DNA of 64,000 bases from Beta vulgaris subsp. vulgaris. Taxonomy: Eukaryota; Streptophyta; Magnoliopsida; Caryophyllales; Amaranthaceae. The DNA lies in the NCBI RefSeq assembly GCF_026745355.1, contig NC_079208.1, forward strand, positions 18,808,213 to 18,872,212. Reading direction: 5' to 3'. Under the pieces are notes generated by a model. It saw nothing but the letters and a program-made list of their open reading frames with translations, did no database searches and was not told the origin of the DNA. Shown here in pieces: positions 22,070-33,938 of this stretch (position 1 is the stretch's first letter; each line of letters starts with the position of its first letter). The translations under genes and the position numbers were made by a program.

Positions 22070-23330
22070 TCTCTTTGTAAAGGCTTAGTTAGTATATCAG
22101 CAATCTGATTTCAGTTTGACAAAACTCAAGTTTAATCAAACCTTTTTCAACATTTTCTTTTAGAAAGTGATGTCTGATATGTATATGCTTAACTCTGAAT
22201 GATGCACTGGATCTTTGAAATACTAATAGCACTAGTATTATCACAATAAATAGGAACACAATTAAAGTTTATTCCATAGTCACAAGTTGTTTTTTATCCA
22301 AAGCATTTGAGAGCAACTGCAGCATGCAGCTACATATTCTGCTTCAGCAGTGGATAACAACTGTGTTTTGTTTCTTGGTACTCCAAGAAACTAAACTATG
22401 ACTAAGGAATTTGCCATACCTGAGGTGTTTTCCTATTTACAAGATCTCCAGCATAATCTGCATCTGCATATCCTTTAGCTCAAATGTATCACTTCTTGGA
22501 TAGTAGAGTCCAAGATCATCTGTTCCTTTAAGATATCTAAGAATTCTCTTCACGCAGTTAGATGAGACTCTTTGGATTTGCTTGAAATCTAGCACACAAA
22601 CCAACACTGAAAGCTATGTCTGGACGACTAGCAGTTAGATACAAAAGTGAACCAATCATTCCTCTATATTTTGTTTGATCAACACTTGTTCCTATGGAGT
22701 CTTCATCTAATCTAGTTGAAGTTCCCATAGGAGTGTGATTTATCTTTGATTTTCGAGGCCATATTTCTTAATAGTTCCTTTATGTATTTTTGTTGGTGAA
22801 CAATTATTCTCTTTTCAGTTTGTTTGATTTGTATCCAAGAAAGAAATTTAACTCACCCATCATACTCATTTCAAATTCATTACTCATGAGATTTGAGAAT
22901 TCTTTGCATAATGTTTCATTTGTTGCTCCGAATATGATGTCATCAACATATATTTGAACAAGAAAATGTCAGTTCCTTTGATTTTAGGAGCAAGGTTTTG
23001 TCAACCTTTCCTCTTTTAAAATTGTTTTCTAAAAGGAACTTAGATTATCTCTCATACCATGATCTAGGTGCTTGTTTTAACCCATAAAGAGTTTTATCAA
23101 GCTTGTAGAATGTTTGGGAGATTATTTTTTCAAAGCCTGGGGGTTGTTCAACATATACATCTTCATTTAGATAGCCATTTAGAAAATGCACACTTAACAT
23201 CCATTTGATTAATTTAAATCCCATATAAACAGCAAATGCAATTAAAATTCTAATGGCTTCTAATCTAGCTACAGGAGCAAAGGTTATTTCATAATTTATT
23301 CCTTTTTGTTGATTATAACCTTTTACCACA
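22070..23330 (-). pseudogene. pol: copia-2 reverse transcriptase and RNase H, decayed
   Basis: From 23329 downward the frame reads INYEITFAPVARLEAIRIL, then VEQPPGFE and YKLDKTLYGLKQAPRSWYER, the conserved fingers/palm blocks of copia RT. The catalytic box YVDDIIFG is on the - strand at about 22930-22955, in a different frame. RNase H blocks follow: DADYAGD near 22460, and an NTSAI..RSSASFRVKHIHIRHHF-like stretch at 22250-22150. Stops and frame changes are frequent. The enzyme would copy element RNA into cDNA in particles; this copy cannot. Copia-1 lacks this whole region. Confidence 0.85.
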
Positions 23331-23938
23331 AGTATAGCTTTGTTCCTGACAATGGTTCCATATTCATCTAGTTTTTTCTAAACACCCATTTTAAGCCAAT
23401 TACTTTTTGTTGTTTAAGAGGGAACTAGATGCCATACCTTGTTTCTTTCAAACTCATTTAATTCAGCTTGCATGCAGTAATCCAATCAGAGTCAGTTAAG
23501 GCTTCTTCATGATTTCTTGGTTCCATCATTGATAGGAACGCATGAAATGCACAAAATTCCTTAACTGAGATCTAGTTTGCGTACCTTTGGATATGTCCTG
23601 ATTATGAGTTCCATTGGATGTGACTTTTGTTGTCTCCAAGGTTTTGGTTGAAACTCTCTTATAGGAACATGTTGTTCCTCATGAGTTCCTTGAGTAGATG
23701 AGGAACTTTGATCTGTTGTTCCTCTGTTAGGCTCGTGACTCTCGTTCCTTCATCTTTGAGGAACAGAACATCTTCTTCCCTTGAGGAACAGGAACATCAT
23801 TGTGTGATTTTTCAATTTTCGTTCCTTTCCTCTTTACTTCTTCTTCTTCTTTGAATCTATTTTTCTCACTGGTTGTACCAACCCAATTCTCATAGTCATC
23901 AACCTGTATGCTTGGATTATTGTCAGATTCATCAAAGA
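23331..23938 (-). pseudogene. copia-2 integrase-to-RT linker
   Basis: A low-conservation linker rich in Glu, Ser and Asn codons, with reading-frame debris but no catalytic motif. It joins the integrase C-terminus (23939) to the RT N-terminus (23329). Multiple stops are present. Confidence 0.55.
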
Positions 23939-24700
23939 TTAGTGAATACTTTCTTCAACACACATAGTTCTTTTGTTATATACTCTATAAGCTTTACTAT
24001 GTGATGAGTATCCTAAAAATATTGCTTCATCACTCCTTGCATCAAATTTTCCAAGATTATCTTTTCCATTATTATGCACAAACATTTGCACCAAATGTTC
24101 TAAAATAGTGATATTGGTTTCTTTCCAAATAAAGTTCATAAGGAGTTTTTTAATGATAGGTCTCATCATGGCACGATTAATTATGTGACAAGCAGTATTA
24201 ACGGCTTCAGCCCAAAAGTTCCTTGAAACTTCACTAGCAATCAACATGGTTCTAGACATTTCCTCCAAAGTTCTATTTTTCCTTTCTACAACACCATTTT
24301 GTTGTGGTGTTCTAGGGGCAGAAAAATTATGATCTAGGCCATTATCTCTGCTTAAGTCATCAAATTTATAATTTTCAAATTCTTTGCCATGATCTGATCT
24401 AATGTGCATTATTTTATGACCACTCAATGTTTGAACTCTTTTAGCAAAGACAAGGAACTCATCATAAGTCTTCATCTTTACTAGGAGAAAAATAACCCAA
24501 GTATACCTAGAGTAGTCATCTACAATAATAATACATACCTCTTTCCACTTCTCTTTGAATTCTCATAGGTCCACATAAGTCCATATGAATTAATTCTAAT
24601 GGTTTAGTGGTACTTACAATCGTTTTAGATTTGAAAGAGGATCTTACTTGCTTACCTCGTGCACATGCATCACAAACTTGATCAATATGAAATTTTATGG
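23939..24700 (-). pseudogene. pol: copia-2 integrase
   Basis: The 24475-23939 block holds LSGHKIMHIRSDHGKEFEN (second catalytic Asp) and FSAPRTPQQNGVVERKNRTL (catalytic Glu). It then has FWAEAVNTACHIINR and the DNLGKFDARSDEAIFLGY region. The part with the first Asp (24700-24480) is in other frames. It is very close in sequence to copia-1 integrase (5779-6729), supporting a common lineage. Frameshifts, for example near 24130-24160, mark it as inactive. Confidence 0.87.
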
Positions 24701-25199
24701 ATGGTAATCCAAAACAAGATCTTTTGATCTAAGTTTCTCAAGTAATGAAAAGCTAGCATGTCCTAGACGCTTGTGCCAAAGAAGTGAATCATCTTCAATA
24801 ACACTAAGACAAGTTAAATTGATTTTAGGAACAAGGTCAAGATCCACAATATATGTGTTCCCTTTCCTTGTTCCTTCCAAGATAACCTTCTTAGTTTTAA
24901 TGTTGATGATCAAGCATTTTTCTTATCAAATTTTACAGTATTTCCCTTGTCACAGAATTGAGAAATACTTAATAGATTATGTTTTAGACCTTCAACTAAA
25001 AATACATTTTCAATGGAGTGTATGGTGACTTACCAACCTTCCCATGGCAACTATGTTACCTTTCTTATTGTCACCAAATGTTACACTTCCACCTTCATAG
25101 GTTGTGAGTGAGAAACTTAGTTTTGTCTCCTGTCATGTGCTTGGAACAACCACTATCGAGATACCATGTGTTGTTCCCCCTCACTCCAACCTGCAAAAA
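24695..25199 (-). pseudogene. pol: copia-2 protease and GAG-pre-integrase segment
   Basis: At about 25190-25130 the - strand encodes NTWYLDSGCSKHMTG, the protease active-site region. At 24913-24695 it encodes ILEGTRKGNTYIVDL and SLLWHKRLGHASFSLLEKL, part of the pre-integrase zinc module. Both match copia-1 5183-5782 closely. Frame changes lie between them. Confidence 0.82.
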
Positions 25200-27006
25200 T
25201 CAACTAGTTGTTAGTTGTAGGAACCCCTCTTTCGTGGGTTCCTGTTCTTGACTAGGATTGATTTGACAACCCATTTTTTCTTACTTATTTCACATTTTGC
25301 CAATCATCTCAGTTTTAGTTGACATTGATTTATGTAATGACCTACCTTTCCACAATACATACAAAATTTATCACTAGGTAGATCAACATATTTCTTGTCT
25401 TGTTCCTTTTCTTGTAGTTTTCAAAAAAGACCTTCTTTCCTTTTGGTCTGTGGTTTCTCAATCCACTTAGGACAACCATTTTTGCCTCTGTTCCTTGCGA
25501 CAACCAGTTCCTTTTTAAGATTACAGATCTGTTCCTTTAAAAATTTTTCTTTTATTCAAATTTTCAATCTCAGATCTGTATCCTTTCAAAGGGTTGATCT
25601 TATATCAAAGGAACTCAGAACAGGGACAAACTCCTTCAAGTGTGAAATCTCTAAATTAATTAGATAATTTTCATTTTTCAAACTTTCATAATATTCTTTG
25701 ATTTTTAAGTTTTTATCAAAAAATCAAAGAATCTTGTTTCAACATCTGTTCTCATTTTCTTAAGCCATTCTATGTGTTCTTGCAGACCTTTAAGGCTTGT
25801 TCGTTTGTTCACGTTTTTCACGTTCATCTCTACATTCAAGAATTGCATCATAAAGAAGATCATATATTTCAGGCCTAGTTTTACAATCTAAGTCTGACTC
25901 AAGACCATGTTGACTTACCTCAACTTTTTCTTCATCTTCTTTTTCTCATGTTTGCCATGAGGCAAAGGTTTGCTGTTTCTTCAGTTGTTGTTCCTCTTCT
26001 TCTTCCGTCTCTGAATCTCCCCAAGCAGCTATCATGCTTTGCGCACGTTTGCCTTAGAGAAAGGTGCTTTGATTCTTTGTTCCTTTCAGCAAAGCGTTCC
26101 TTGTTCCTTTCTTTGGTTTTGTCATTTTCCCAAAGGGGACATTCCTTGATGAAGTGATCTGTACTACCACATTTATGACAAGCAGCTTTGTTAGAAAATT
26201 TCTTAGTTTTACCTTTGAAGTTCCATTCTTCATGTTCCTATACATCTTTCGAAATTTTCGAACCATGAGGGCTGCTTCTTCTTCTTCTGAGTCGAATCAT
26301 CTTCATCATCTGCTTTGAGAGCAATTGATTTTGATTTGGAGCTTTCACCATATTCAGTATCAAGGTGAAGCTCATGAGTCATAAGTGACCCTGCCAGCTG
26401 TTCTAAGTTGAACTTAGTGAAGTCTTTTGTTTCTTGAAGCAGTGACTTTAGCCATCCATCTGTCCTTAGGAAGACTCCTAAGAACCTTTCGAACCTGTTC
26501 CTCAGATGAAATAAACTTTCCAAGAGAAGCCAACTCATTAATAATGTTAGTAAAACGAGTAAAACATGTCTCGAATGCTTTCTTTGATTTCATGCAGAAC
26601 AGTTCATATTGATTCATAAGTAAATCAATTTCGATCTTTTAACTTCATTAGTTCCTTCATGGGTTACTTCTAGTAAATCCCATATTTGCTTTGCGGATTT
26701 GCATCCCATGATCCTATTATGTTCATGGGGTCCAAGTCCACAATGCAACAATTTAATAGCCATGGCATTTACTTCCATTTTTTCAAAATCAGATTTGTCA
26801 TAATCAGAGAGGGGTTTTAGAGTTACCTCATTTTTGTCATTTGTAGTTGTGACTTCGAAATCACCAACTTCAATGACTCTCCATACCTGATAGTTTTCAG
26901 CTTTGATGAATATCTCCATGCGGTTCTTCCATAGTTGTAGTACTTCCCATTGAACATAGGAGGCCTTTGAGTGGATAACCTTCTTCAAGTTTCTCGGTGG
27001 TATTCA
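25200..27006 (-). pseudogene. gag: copia-2 gag
   Basis: The likely start ATG is at 27006-27004. The block 26988-26614 has LWKNRMEIFIKAENYQVW and GPHEHNRIMGCKSAKQIW. The next blocks (26617-26230) carry the FTNIINELASLGK and LRSLPKDRWMAKV segments. An intact CCHC knuckle pattern, CHKCGSTDHFIKEC, is on the - strand at about 26180-26139. Downstream of it (26050-25200) is acidic, Lys/Glu-rich, frame-broken linker leading to the protease. Frame changes at about 26615, 26420 and 26240 break the gene. It is the counterpart of copia-1 3398-5182. Confidence 0.82.
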
Positions 27007-27058
27007 TTGTTCCTTGGATCTTTTTCTCAATAGGGTTTCCTATCTTACGTGAGTTCTA

Positions 27059-27070
27059 GCTCTGATACCA
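27059..27070 (-). promoter_or_regulatory. copia-2 primer-binding site
   Basis: The - strand reads TGGTATCAGAGC, a perfect match to the usual initiator-tRNA-Met complement, 2 bp inside the 5' LTR end at 27073. It fixes the element orientation as minus. Confidence 0.9.
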
Positions 27071-27072
27071 AT

Positions 27073-28253
27073 TGTTATTTCCCTAGGAACACTACAAGAG
27101 GGGGGTGAATTGTAGGTGTAGAAATAAACGTAACTTTTTGCGGAAATTAAAACTTAAACGAATAAACAAGCTAAGGAACACAAGGGATTTTTACGAGGAA
27201 AAACTTCTTGGGCCCAACAAGAAGAAACAACCTCGACCACTAGGGATTTTAAACTCAACTCTTTCACTAATTAGGCCAAACAACTTTGTTACAACCTAAT
27301 TCTAACTCGAGCCACACCTTGAGTTCCTAAACTCAAGTTCCTGAGCCACTGTTCCATTAACAGCAGTACCTCTTAACTTCACTCGAAGTTTTCTCACTCT
27401 TACTTGTTTTACTCAAAGCTTCTCTCTTACAGAACTTCACTCAAAGTCCCCTTACCCCAAAAACCAAAATACAATTGATCGAAATAAGCTTAGTGGAATT
27501 AGAGTAAGTAAGCAAAGAACAAATGGCTATTATGAGAGAATGAATGAAGGCACTGACACTTAATTAGTTAAACTCACTAAATCACTTAGTCAGACACACT
27601 TTGGAACTTACTTATACTTTAATATTTATAGTGACAGTAATATAGAACGTGGGAACTAAAAACGTGTATTGGTGAAACCATTATCACATGATGTTCCTTC
27701 CCTCAAGGAACACGTTCCTTAACACATCCCATGATCCCATGATCACTGCTTAGATGTGGACATGTTTTAGTTACTGCTCCTAGTTTATAGGAATTACTTG
27801 AGCATTATCCAAAAATCAGTTTTTATTTAAAACAGATTTAATATTAAAACTAAAATTAAATCCTTAAGAAAATATTATATTTTAAATAAAATCCTTTTAA
27901 AAATCGAATAATATTTTTCTTATCTTTTTCGAAAAACAAAATCTTTTCCTTAAAAAGTTTTTCCATAAAATCGGATTTTCTCTTAGATTAAAACGGTTAC
28001 CTATTTTTTAGGCATAAACTACTCAACTTCCATTAGTGAACGGTTATAATGCTTCGAGCTTAAGTCTAGTTCCTTTTATTTATAAGTTCCTTTAGCTGAT
28101 TTGTTTAGTGCGAATTCGTCTGTTCTTTACAAAGGAACAGACTATCATTCTCAAATAAACTGCCAATGTCCCTACCAACATTTCTCGTTCCTTTACTATG
28201 GAACTAGAAATAAAACGCCTTGCTTTATTCTTCTTGCTCAAATGCTGCTCCAG
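27073..28253 (-). repeat. copia-2 5' LTR, outer end missing
   Basis: It matches the 3' LTR halves but keeps a ~370-bp segment (about 27132-27500) that the 3' copy has lost. It breaks off after AATGCTGCTCC, where 28254 onward matches a different element. The last ~190 bp of LTR, corresponding to 13125-13312, is absent. Confidence 0.85.
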
Positions 28254-28953
28254 TACCTTCGCACCCGCCGTACACCCGAAAAGGGAGTCGGGCTCCTTGA
28301 GGGGTACCACATGCTATTTTGGTGCAAGCGGTGTATCCAAAAAGGGAGCGGGGCTCCTTGAGGATCATCGCATGGTGGTGTATCAAAAAAGGGAGTTGGG
28401 CTTCTTGACGATCATCACATGGTTGTGTATCCCAAAAAGGGAGTTGGGCTCCTTGAGGGTCATCACATGGTGGGAGACGTCCACATGTCTATACGCGCCA
28501 GTTACCATGTTAAAAGATGAAAAGATAATGGGAACTTATGAAGTATCAAGATGCTATTCATAATTGTTTACTTTGCTATTATTTCATTACGAATTTGAAA
28601 TATGTTTTATTATATTTCTTCTCCCTGTTTGCAAATAAAATGAATTGAAATGAATTTACGTTGTTAGGGTAGTATGTTACTGAGCTTCGCTCATGATGTT
28701 TTGTTTTCTGTTTTAGGTATGAGCATGGCCATTGCAAGAGCGATGTTAATAAGGAACGTGTTCAAGGGAAAGTGTGCCGTATCTTGTGTTAGAGAAATTA
28801 TTATTATTAGTTGGGTATTTATGTATAATTATCAAGAACTATTTATGGTTGCGTTGTATTACTGGGCCATATCCCACTGGCTTAAGTTCCCTTTCTGCTG
28901 CTAAGTATGAGCAATTGTGTTTTATTAAGGTTATGAATTTTCGTGGCGTTAGA
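28254..28953 (+). repeat. 5'-truncated 5' LTR of the LARD-like element
   Basis: Aligns with about 33238-33938. It starts at CTTCGCACCCGCCGTACACC and includes four AAAAGGGAG(T/C)(C/T)GGGCT-type direct repeats (28278-28460). It ends GTGGCGTTAGA where the 3' copy has GGGGCGTTACA. Confidence 0.85.
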
Positions 28954-28956
28954 GAG

Positions 28957-28969
28957 TGGTATTAGAGCT
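28957..28969 (+). promoter_or_regulatory. Primer-binding site of the LARD-like element
   Basis: TGGTATTAGAGCT lies 3 bp after the LTR end, one mismatch from the tRNA-Met complement. Confidence 0.75.
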
Positions 28970-31124
28970 GAAACCTAGCCGGAAGTGCGGAGTAATAGAC
29001 TTTGCACCGCCTAGGTACGATCGTTTGGGGAAATTAGATATTGAGAAAGCCGAGGTTAATAAATGACCATTTGGGTAATAAAGTCTAAAATGAGATGTGA
29101 ATGGAAATTTATGAGGTTTGCGCCTAGGTATGACCTTTGAGAAATTAGGCATTGAGAAACTTGAGGTTAATTGATCGTTATTCGAGTTAATAATGGATTA
29201 TATGATATGTGATGTTGAATAGATAATTTATGAGGGTTTCACTGAGGTATGAATTATTTTGAGGGAAATTAGATTTTGAGTGGCTCGAGGATAAGTTGAT
29301 GGCTATTCAAGTAATAGAGACTAATGACTTGTGAATAACCTTTTGAAGCATGAGTGCGTATATCTTACATCAAAGTAAGACACAAAAAGGGTCAACGAGA
29401 TAACATAAAGAATACTTGGAGATATTGTGGTGCATGAGCTTTTTGATGATAGAAATGTTAAGTCTAAGGAAATATAACATCTAAGGTTAACTGTATTGTG
29501 GACATTGTCGAAGTTGTAACATGGGATCGATTTTATTTTATGAAGGTTCTTGCGAGGATCTCTTGATTAGGAAAAGTTTTCAAGGGAAATTAGGATTTTT
29601 ACTTGAGGAATTAGAAACTAAGTAGCCCCATTGCAGTCATGAAAATTTTGAGTTTAAAAGTTGAAGTACGTTATAATGTGGCGTGAACTAGTATTGGGTG
29701 TTATGGTTTTTGCTGAACAACGAATTATGGCTTTTAAGCGAAGCATTAATTTAAGAAGTTAGACAAATTATTAGCTTAAAGGAATAAGGATGTGCCGTTT
29801 GGAGATATAATAACTAGTTGGAGTATAACTAGGAAGTAAGCATTTGGACGTCAAAAGAAATTTCGAGAAGTTCTTGACAATTAAGGTCATCATATTCTGA
29901 AGATTTTGGACGAGACATCTTGTATTTGGAGAACTAAGTATAACACTTCGTGACAATGATAATTACCTTAGTATGGTTATTCATATAAGTTTGGGAATGT
30001 ATAATAGATAATTCTGAGTGCTCAGGTTCATACGGAAGATGACATGTTGCGATGAATGTGGAGAAAATTGAAGTTGGGATAAACGGTAAACGCTATTTGG
30101 GTTTGAGAAAGCAAGCAATAATCCTTGCGCATATCAGGTAAATGTATAATTAGGTTGGAAATATGTTACAACATTCTTAAGAAAATAGACGCTTAGCCTT
30201 GGGACAGTGATAATCAAACAGGTTTGATAGGACGATTGAAATTAAGGATATGTGAATAAAAAAAATAGAAAATTTGAGGTTTTAGGAATAAATTACTAGA
30301 TGATATTATTAGAATTTTGATGATTTCAAAAGTCTGACAAAGTTCGTGCCATAAAATGATGGATGGTGAAAAGATAAAGAACATACAGATGTGTGCAAGG
30401 AATAGTTAAGCCATAGGGGAACTATAAACTAAGAACAAGTTTGGTTAAATGAATATGGGCTAAGGATTTTTTTAGGAAAATTAGGTGAACCAAGTATCAA
30501 CATGTGTTAATGATGGAAATTGTTTTTTGGGAATTTGACATATATTTCGGATGGTGAAGTTAGTTTTGAGATTATGTGACTAATAGATATAGAGACTTAA
30601 ATGAGAACAAAATTGTGATAATGATATTAAGATAGTACATGAACCTAAACTCTTACTTGAATGATGAATGACCTTATTGGATAAAAATCATTGGTACATA
30701 TGTTGGAGGAAGAAAGAAAGTACAACCAAATCACTTGTAAGCAATGCTTACCTTACCAACTCCATCCCGAGACATTCTCAAAGCAATCACATTCAATGAT
30801 ATTCTTGAGTAAGGGTATAATACTAGTTCTGATTAGCGATAACTCGTTAATAATTGAATTTTTAGATATAAGTTTGATGCCTTAGAAATACTGATAGAAC
30901 CATACGTAAATACGTATATCCTTTAGATCATAATAAAAAGACGAGTAACTTAGTACGAATGTATATTTTTCTGTGACCAAAGAAATGTGTTGTGCAAGGT
31001 TTTGAAATCCAATCTGCTGATTAATTATATTATGAAATTTCAAATCTGAATTTAGCACGTACTGGACAAATGAATATATGCACTTTATTTTGTTTTACCA
31101 AGTATCGAGGACGAAACTTTTTCT
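28970..31124 (+). other. Non-coding interior of the LARD-like element
   Basis: 2.15 kb with frequent stops in all six frames and no zinc knuckle, protease, RT or integrase motif. The first part carries degenerate tandem units (29010-29340, listed separately). It is either a heavily decayed interior or a genuinely non-coding one. Confidence 0.65.
29010..29340 (+). repeat. Three degenerate ~115-bp tandem units
   Basis: Units begin at about 29010, 29123 and 29242. Each follows the order C(C)T(A/G)AGGTA(C/T)GA, then AAATTAG, then an ATTGAG-like step, then GAGG(T/A)TAA, then TATTC(A/G)AGT or similar. Divergence is substantial, so the array is old. Confidence 0.6.
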
Positions 31125-31137
31125 AAGGGGGAGAGGA
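31125..31137 (+). promoter_or_regulatory. Polypurine tract of the LARD-like element
   Basis: AAGGGGGAGAGGA directly precedes the LTR start TGTAATATCCCG, as in plant gypsy elements. Confidence 0.8.
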
Positions 31138-33938
31138 TGTAATATCCCGAAAATTTAAACTTCCCTAAATAAATTAATAATAATTAGTGATTAGAATTTT
31201 CCTTTAATTATAAGGTATGACTAAATTTTGTTACTCTATACCCAAGTAAAGTAATAATTAATTCGTTAAATAAATATATGTTGCAAATAATAACAAGTTA
31301 TGTTAGATTAAATAATTATATTAGTTAAAGCAAGAAAATAAATAATAAAATTAACCACTAAACTTTACAAGCACTACTAAACCAATGTTAGAACAAATTT
31401 GTTAGTATTAGGAATAAAAAGGAAAAGAAAAAGAGAAAAGAAAAGAAAAAGAGAAAAAAAAAAAAAAAAAAAGAAAAAGGAAAATGAAAAATCAAAAACA
31501 ACAACCGATGCTACGGTTTCATCAACAACCCATTTCCATATTTCCTTCTCAAACCAACCCAACAATGGAGTTTTAACTCCACCCATGAATTTTTATAAAC
31601 CAACAATCTATTCTTCAATTAAAAACTTCAATCCAAATCAAACCCATCCTAAAAATCTAATATTTATCAAATCAAACCCACCCAAATTTCAGTTTTCTTC
31701 ATCAAATCAACCCACCAAATTCATGAAATTTATCCCTCAACTATGCCTATAAATACCCATTATTGTCTCCCTCAATTCACCACCACAACCATTCCACTGT
31801 CTTCGCCGGAAAACTTCTATCCTCGCCGGAAAAACGCCACCAAAAACACTAACAAAGCCTTTGTTATTTTCACAACCACCACTCTATCTCCTCTGTTTCG
31901 AATTAGCCACCCTTCTGCCACCACCCACGCCTACCCACCGTCGCCTTCCCATTCCGCGCCTCCCGCCACTGGTGTCGGAGCTCCACCACAACCAGCAACC
32001 GTACCCGACCTTCTTCTTCTTCTTCCCTCCCTTGCGCCCATCTCTCTCTCTCTCTCGTGTTTCCCTCTCGCTCCTCGTGCGCCGACAACTGCCGGAATTC
32101 CGCGCCGACGAATCCCTCCGTGCCGCTGCTGTCGGAGTCCTGACCCCACCGTCGTCCATTGTCCCTCCTCTGCCCTGTTTTTGGTCCTGCTCAATTGAGT
32201 AGAGATATGAATGAACATACCTCTCTTTGTTTTCATCTTATGATGTTTGTTGTGTTTAAATGAGTTGAAGCCCAATCATCATGTTATTCAACTTGTTGGC
32301 CCAAAATAAAATCTGATTTTTGATTTCAATTAAACTAAGCTACAATCGGCTAATTAATTAGGTTACTTCTTTAATTAATTAATCTAATCAAGCAACAAGA
32401 CCTAAACTAATTTAGATAATTATCACCAATGATTCACCTTATTTTTGTAATACGAAGTTTGTTAGATTTACTTAAGTTTATAAATTAAATTATAAATTTA
32501 CGACAACTATTTATAATAAACGTATAATATTACGAATTGAGAAGAAAACTTAGCAATAACGTCACTTAGTAATTATCAATTTATTCTTGTAATATGAAAA
32601 TAATAAATGAATATTAGTAATTTATGATTAGTTGGGCTACGATAACTTAAATTATTATAAAACTTGTTGAAGCTAGTTATTAAATTGATTAAGGTACCTA
32701 GTAGTATAAATAAATGATAAGTTAAATTATAATTCTATTAATTATAGTAACGTAAGTAAAGTTAATTATAAAAGCTTAAATAATGAATCTTTGTAACGTC
32801 ACCAACGATACTCCGTAATAAAAGTATTAACAATAACTAAAGGTCAATTGTTAAAGAAATCGAATAATTATATTTTTGTGCATCATTTCATGGTTAGATT
32901 AAACGAAAAGGATATTACAGCCTCCCCCGGCTTTCAAGGTTATTAAGCAGGAATCGAGGTAACATCTATTGCTAACACCCACGATCCCCTTCGAAATGTG
33001 TTTATGAAATGATATTTATAATTATGTTAAGGATTTTGCGGTGTGATTTTTATATGAATTGTGGGATTAAATTGCGTTCGAATGATGATCTTATGAGTTA
33101 TTGATGCTCAAGTATGATTCATGAACGATCTATGGCTTATGCCGATGAATGCCAAAGAAACGAAACATGATAAATAAAAGTGAAATAGGTTCTGGCAGTA
33201 TAATGTTACGCTTATCTACTTTATGGTCGTGCACAAACCTTCGCACCCGTCGTGCACCCGAAAACGGAGTCGGGCCCTTGAGGAATATCGCATGCTATTT
33301 TGGTGCGAGCGGTGTATCCAAAAAGGGAGCGGGGCTCCTTGAGGATCATCGCATGGTGGTGTATCCAAAAAGGGAGTTAGGCTCCTTGAGGATCATCACA
33401 TGGTGGTGTATCCCAAAAACGGAGCTGGGCTCCTTGAGGGTCATCACATGGTGGGAGACGTCCCACATGTCTATACTCGCCAGTTACCATGTTAAAAGAT
33501 GAAAAGATAATGGGAACATATGAAGTATCAAGATGCTATTCATAATTGTTTACTTTGCTATTATTTCATTACGAATTTGAAATATGTTTTTACTATATTC
33601 TCTTCTCCCTGTTTGCAAATAAAATGAATTGAAATGAATTTACATTGTTAGGGTAGTATATTACTGAGCTTCGGCTCATGATGTTTTGTTTTATGTTTTA
33701 GGTATGAGCATAGCCATTGCAAGAGTGATGTTAATAAGGAACATGTTCAAGGGAAAGTGTGCCGTATCTTGTGTTAGAGAAATTATTATTATTATTTGAG
33801 TATTTATGTATAATTATCAAGGACTATTTAGGGTTGCATTATATTAGTGGGCCATATCCCACAGGCTTAAGTTCCCTTTCCGCTTCTAAGTATGAGCAAT
33901 TATGTTTTATTAAGGTTATTAATTTTCGGGGCGTTACA
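31138..33938 (+). repeat. 3' LTR of the LARD-like element, 2.8 kb
   Basis: The ends form an imperfect inverted repeat (TGTAATATCCCG / CGGGGCGTTACA). It contains a purine tract at about 31407-31480, a TATA box at 31748-31755, and a C-rich leader-like segment (31780-32190) after that. The remainder is AT-rich, and its last 700 bp matches the truncated 5' LTR. Short frames in 31743-32198 are Pro/Ser-rich and look like leader sequence, not a gene. Confidence 0.82.
31748..31755 (+). promoter_or_regulatory. Probable TATA box of the LTR promoter
   Basis: TATAAATA lies in a locally C-rich context (CCTATAAATACCC), followed within ~50 bp by C/T-rich sequence typical of plant transcription starts. It would divide U3 from R. 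The call rests on motif and position only. Confidence 0.5.

Larger units (their letters stand above)
9468..28253 (-). mobile_element. copia-2: Sirevirus-like element with env-position ORF, carrying two nested transposons
   Basis: The - strand reads: 5' LTR (27073-28253, outer end missing), primer-binding site, gag, protease, integrase, RT/RNase H, an extra ORF, polypurine tract, 3' LTR (9468-13312). Nested inside are a fold-back CACTA-type element in the 3' LTR and a MULE between the extra ORF and the polypurine tract. Without them the element is about 10.3 kb. All coding regions carry stops or frameshifts. The outer ~190 bp of the 5' LTR is replaced by another element at 28254, so a target duplication cannot be tested. 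Gag and protease motifs are shared with copia-1, so the two belong to one lineage, though their LTR sequences differ. Confidence 0.88.
28254..33938 (+). mobile_element. Large LTR element with non-coding interior (LARD-like, gypsy-type signals)
   Basis: The 3' LTR (31138-33938, 2.8 kb) starts TGTAATATCCCG and ends CGGGGCGTTACA. Its last ~700 bp is repeated at 28254-28953 as a 5'-truncated LTR, which is followed by a tRNA-Met-type primer-binding site. A polypurine tract (AAGGGGGAGAGGA) precedes the 3' LTR. The preceding text, TCGAGGACGAAACTTTTTCTA, resembles the pol end of plant Ty3/gypsy chromoviruses. The 2.1 kb interior has no gag or pol motif in any frame. The left end was lost together with the outer copia-2 LTR, most simply in one deletion. 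It would be non-autonomous. Confidence 0.8.

Noticed and set aside
31399..31752. Lys-rich frame starting in an AAAAAGAGAAA tract
   Set aside because: It lies in the purine tract of a retrotransposon LTR and has no domain. The opposite strand gives an equally open Phe-rich frame.
31743..32202. Pro/Ser/Leu-rich frames that look like a secreted protein N-terminus
   Set aside because: They sit just after the LTR TATA box in C-rich leader sequence, and several frames on both strands are open. More likely untranslated leader.
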